From the NCBI GenBank assembly GCA_030015575.1, contig CM057338.1:774269864-774333863 (forward strand): a stretch of 64,000 bases of DNA. The letters are read 5' to 3'. The DNA is from Agapanthus africanus. Lineage: Eukaryota; Streptophyta; Magnoliopsida; Asparagales; Amaryllidaceae. The notes beneath the pieces were generated by a model, which saw nothing but the letters and a program-made list of their open reading frames with translations, had not been told where the DNA came from and ran no database searches. Within the stretch, counting starts at the first letter, position 1. The number at the start of each line of letters is the position of its first letter. A program made the translations under genes and the position numbers. Of this stretch, positions 61,880-64,000 are shown piece by piece.

Positions 61880-61990
61880 AATTTAACCGCTACTTAAACC
61901 AGCAGTTACATAGTGTGCTCTCTGTTACTAGAGTGAGCTCAAAATATAACCCCTACTTTAAGTAGCGGTTAAATAGTGAGCGAGCTCAAA
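61880..61990 (+). repeat. Hairpin repeat array 1, right part
   Basis: One further unit: aaccgctacttaaaccagca, gtgtgctctctgttactaga, then a second palindrome ending agtagcggttaaatag. It continues the array cut at 41137. Confidence 0.75.
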
Positions 61991-62370
61991 ATATATAGAA
62001 ATGTAGATCAATTACACACAAATGTACATCATTTTCTCACAAATGTACGTCATTTACAGAAATCAAATATCAAAGTTCTGATACAAACATCAACACACAT
62101 CATATATACTTGTGAAATCTAAAAATTCATTGTTCAACACACAGCTACACATAATATACACATGAAAAATCTAAAATTTATTATATCATTTGGGTAGTTT
62201 CTGATTAGCTACCTCATAACACATCATATATCTAAAATTTCCGATTGTTCTTGTGTTCAAGTTTTATGAGTTCAGAGGAAGTCCTCGCGACAAGCAATCC
62301 AGGTATAGCTTCTTTAAGGTATTAGCTACCTCATAACACTTCATATATAAAAAAATTATTGAGATAAACA
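61991..62370. other. AT-rich stretch with short direct repeats
   Basis: No coding frame. attagctacctcataacac occurs at about 62205 and 62323, and aggtatagctt(c/t)ttt at about 62302 and 62382, so a piece of about 115 bp next to the inverted repeat was duplicated. 62000-62060 resembles the inverse of the 20-bp repeats at 40575-40720. Confidence 0.5.
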
Positions 62371-62687
62371 AATTAGAGTCGAGGTATAGCTTTTTTTAAG
62401 GTCTAAAGCATGTTTCTTATAGCTAGTTTCTTAGTAGTCTTTTTGCCCGTTCCTATAGAAGTTGTCGTATAAAGCATGCCATTCGCTTTAATTTCAGTTA
62501 TAAATAATGCGACGCCTCTTTGTATGTCTTTGATAAATTCTTCTTGTAGGTATTTTTAGAGTAAAGCTCATTCAATTCTCTTACCGGATTCATTTCCATT
62601 GTTTCTGGTGTCACCATAGGCTCCTAGAGGCGCCTCATACTTTCCCAAACAATTTCTTTATTGAAATTCGAATCCATATAAACCGCA
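62371..62687 (-). pseudogene. Dicer-like C-terminal fragment, left arm of inverted repeat
   Basis: This arm is the inverted copy of 62709-63026. On the minus strand it reads, in one frame, MVTPETMEMNPVRELNEL (near 62600-62550), which fits the segment between the RNase III domain and the dsRNA-binding domain of plant Dicer-like proteins. The rest, TEIKANGMLYTTTSI and GKKTTKKLAIRNML, reads in another frame, so this arm is frameshifted and dead. The likeness is recalled from the family, not from a search. Confidence 0.6.
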
Positions 62688-62708
62688 GATGTCATCGAAT
62701 CAATTTCT

Positions 62709-63026
62709 TGGGCAATTTATATCGATTCAAATTCAATAAAGAAATTGTTTGGGAAAGTATGAGGCGGCTCTTGGAGCCTATGGTGACACAAAAAACAATG
62801 GAAATGAATACAGTAAGAGAATTGAAAGAGCTTTTCTCTAAAAATGCATACGAGAAGAATTTATCAAAGAAATACAAAGATGGCGCCACTTCATTTATAC
62901 CTGAAGTTGAAGTAAATGACATGGTTTATACGACAACGTCTACAAGAATCGACAAAAAAACTAAGAAACTAGTTGCAAGAGACATGTTTCAAATCTTAAA
63001 GAGAAGCTATGCCTAGACTCTAAATA
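62709..63026 (+). pseudogene. Dicer-like C-terminal fragment (dsRNA-binding domain), right arm
   Basis: Dicer-like proteins cut double-stranded RNA into small RNAs. The frame 62708-63016 reads FNKEIVWESMRRLLEPMV (tail of an RNase III domain), then NTVRELKELFSKN (first helix of a dsRNA-binding fold), DGATSFIPEVEVNDMVYTTT (the beta strands) and KKTKKLVARDMFQILK (the basic second helix). It ends at a TAG at 63014-63016 about where plant Dicer-like proteins end. Everything before the last RNase III helix is absent, so this is a captured 3' end, not a gene. A DCL2- or DCL4-like source is my best guess. It could instead be another plant dsRNA-binding protein, but the segment before the fold argues for Dicer-like. 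Confidence 0.6.
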
Positions 63027-63039
63027 TTAAGAAGTCAGA

Positions 63040-63212
63040 ATCAACGCTCTTCAGCATATCCTCTATCTTTACCACTCCAAATAGATTCAGAAATGTGATT
63101 TGCTACATTCTTGGAGTTCTTCTTTACGAATATTTTTTGGCGGAGGAGGAGGAGTTGTTTTATCCCTCTTTTGTGTAGCTCTCTTCGGTGTATATTTGCG
63201 TTTACCAGCCAT
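63040..63212 (-). pseudogene. Small basic, Pro-rich N-terminal exon, not firmly recognised
   Basis: A Met codon at 63212 starts MAGKRKYTPKRATQKRD, then a proline run and KNIRKEELQ, in a 41-codon frame ending at 63087. With one frameshift after about residue 35 it continues NHISESIWSGKDRGYAEER to about 63042. A basic start plus proline run is seen at the N-terminus of some plant transposon proteins (for example the accessory proteins of CACTA elements), and the hairpin arrays on both sides would fit. I cannot confirm the family. Confidence 0.35.
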
Positions 63213-63600
63213 TATAACTACATAATAAACATAAAAAATCCTAAATATATTAACAAAAATCCCTACATAAATAAGACCAAACCCAAAAATAATCAAGTTA
63301 TTGATTTATATTATAAAATTGATCTGAAAGATGAGAATACCCATGAACAATCACATTTCAAATCACAGGAAAAAGGCTCCAATTTACATGTAAAAACCTT
63401 AACATAACCCCCCCAAATAACAAACCCTGTACTGATTAAAGTAATTAATTTACCTTATGATATTGATCCACGAATCAAGAGAATTCCAGCAAGAATCGTA
63501 GTTCAAATCACAGCAAAAATCGCTCAATTTTTTTGATGTCTAACTCTTAAACCACTGATACTGTGCTAAAGCTGTTCGGGTAGTGGCTCTTTATATTAAA
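63213..63600. other. AT-rich intergenic stretch, nothing recognised
   Basis: Short frames only; the 98-codon plus-strand frame at 63111-63407 is AT-rich, Lys/Asn/Ile-biased and antisense to the exon above, so probably chance. It could contain the promoter of the minus-strand exon. Confidence 0.4.
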
Positions 63601-64000
63601 TGGGAACCGCTGCTTTAAGTAGCAGTTAAATAGCCAAAGAGCTCAAAATATTACCAGCTCAAAATTTAACCGCTACTTAAAATAGCGGTTAAATAGTGTG
63701 CTCTATGTTGCTGGAGTGAGCTCAAAAATTTAACTGCTACTTTAACTAGCGGTTAAATAGCCAGAGAGCTCGAAATATTACTAGCTTAAAATTTAACCGC
63801 TACTTAATATTACTAGCTCAAAATTTAACCGTTACTTAAAACAGCGGTTAAATAGTGTGCTTTTCGTTCCTGGAGTGAGCTCAAAATATAACTGCTATTT
63901 TAAGTAGCGGTTAAATAGCCAGAGAGCTCAAAATATTACTAGCTCAAAATTTAACCGTTAATTAAAGCAGCGGTTAAATAGTGTGCTCTCTATTCCTGGA
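63601..64000 (+). repeat. Hairpin repeat array 2 (runs off the window)
   Basis: Same unit as at 40818-41137 in the same orientation: aaccgctactt..a..gcggtt, gtgtgctct..gtt..tggag, then a second palindrome and ccagagagctcaaaatatta. About three and a half units are present, with one short duplication near 63785-63835. Confidence 0.8.

Larger units (their letters stand above)
62371..63026. repeat. Inverted repeat, arms about 317 bp, loop about 21 bp
   Basis: Arms 62371-62687 and 62709-63026 pair along their whole length, for example tttcccaaacaatttcttta (62641) with its complement at 62738-62757. Similarity is perhaps 80-85 percent by eye, with small gaps. A transcript through it would fold to a long hairpin. 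Confidence 0.9.

Overview
The window reads as nuclear DNA of a land plant with a large, repeat-packed genome. It is AT-rich and almost wholly made of nested LTR retrotransposons of the Ty1/Copia and Ty3/Gypsy types. It also holds a decayed FAR1/MULE-like transposase-type gene and fragments of a plant Dicer-like gene. I see no intact host gene, rRNA, tRNA gene or CRISPR array. The species cannot be named from what is here.

Layout. 1-5026: minus-strand Gypsy-type LARD-like element (LARD-1), internal part plus a 4.55 kb 5' LTR. 5027-8484: 3' part of a plus-strand Copia element of 'family A' (copy A3). 8485-9490: end of a plus-strand LTR related to 'family B' (B'). 9491-21205: a second minus-strand LARD-like element (LARD-2), with a family A solo LTR at 11773-13993 inside it. 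21206-24994: 3' part of a plus-strand Athila/Tat-like Gypsy element (C). 25000-25788, continuing at 35841-35859 and 40102-40451: FAR1-like pseudogene, split by a complete minus-strand family B Copia element (25794-35835, duplication atgac) and a Gypsy-type solo LTR D (35865-40096, duplication gtaca). 40560-41137 and 61880-61990: tandem repeats and hairpin repeats. Inserted there is a complete plus-strand family A element A1 (41138-61879, duplication aattt), and inside A1's reverse transcriptase lies a complete minus-strand family A element A2 (48363-58748, duplication gatat). 61990-64000: a unit with a 317-bp inverted repeat of a Dicer-like dsRNA-binding region, a small minus-strand coding exon, and more hairpin repeats.

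The left half fits a nest six levels deep: the FAR1 locus holds C, which holds LARD-2, which holds B', which holds A3, which holds LARD-1. Only the right halves lie in the window, so each predicted left half and its 5-bp duplication can be tested.

Family A copies share a premature stop and loss of the first reverse-transcriptase catalytic Asp, and both copies that reach that far lack most of gag. They therefore look like a non-autonomous family moved by proteins supplied in trans. What they do conserve is a long leader rich in potential RNA structure. The most striking part is a set of three hairpins with a shared 5-bp stem and a tetraloop that is identical within an element but different between elements.
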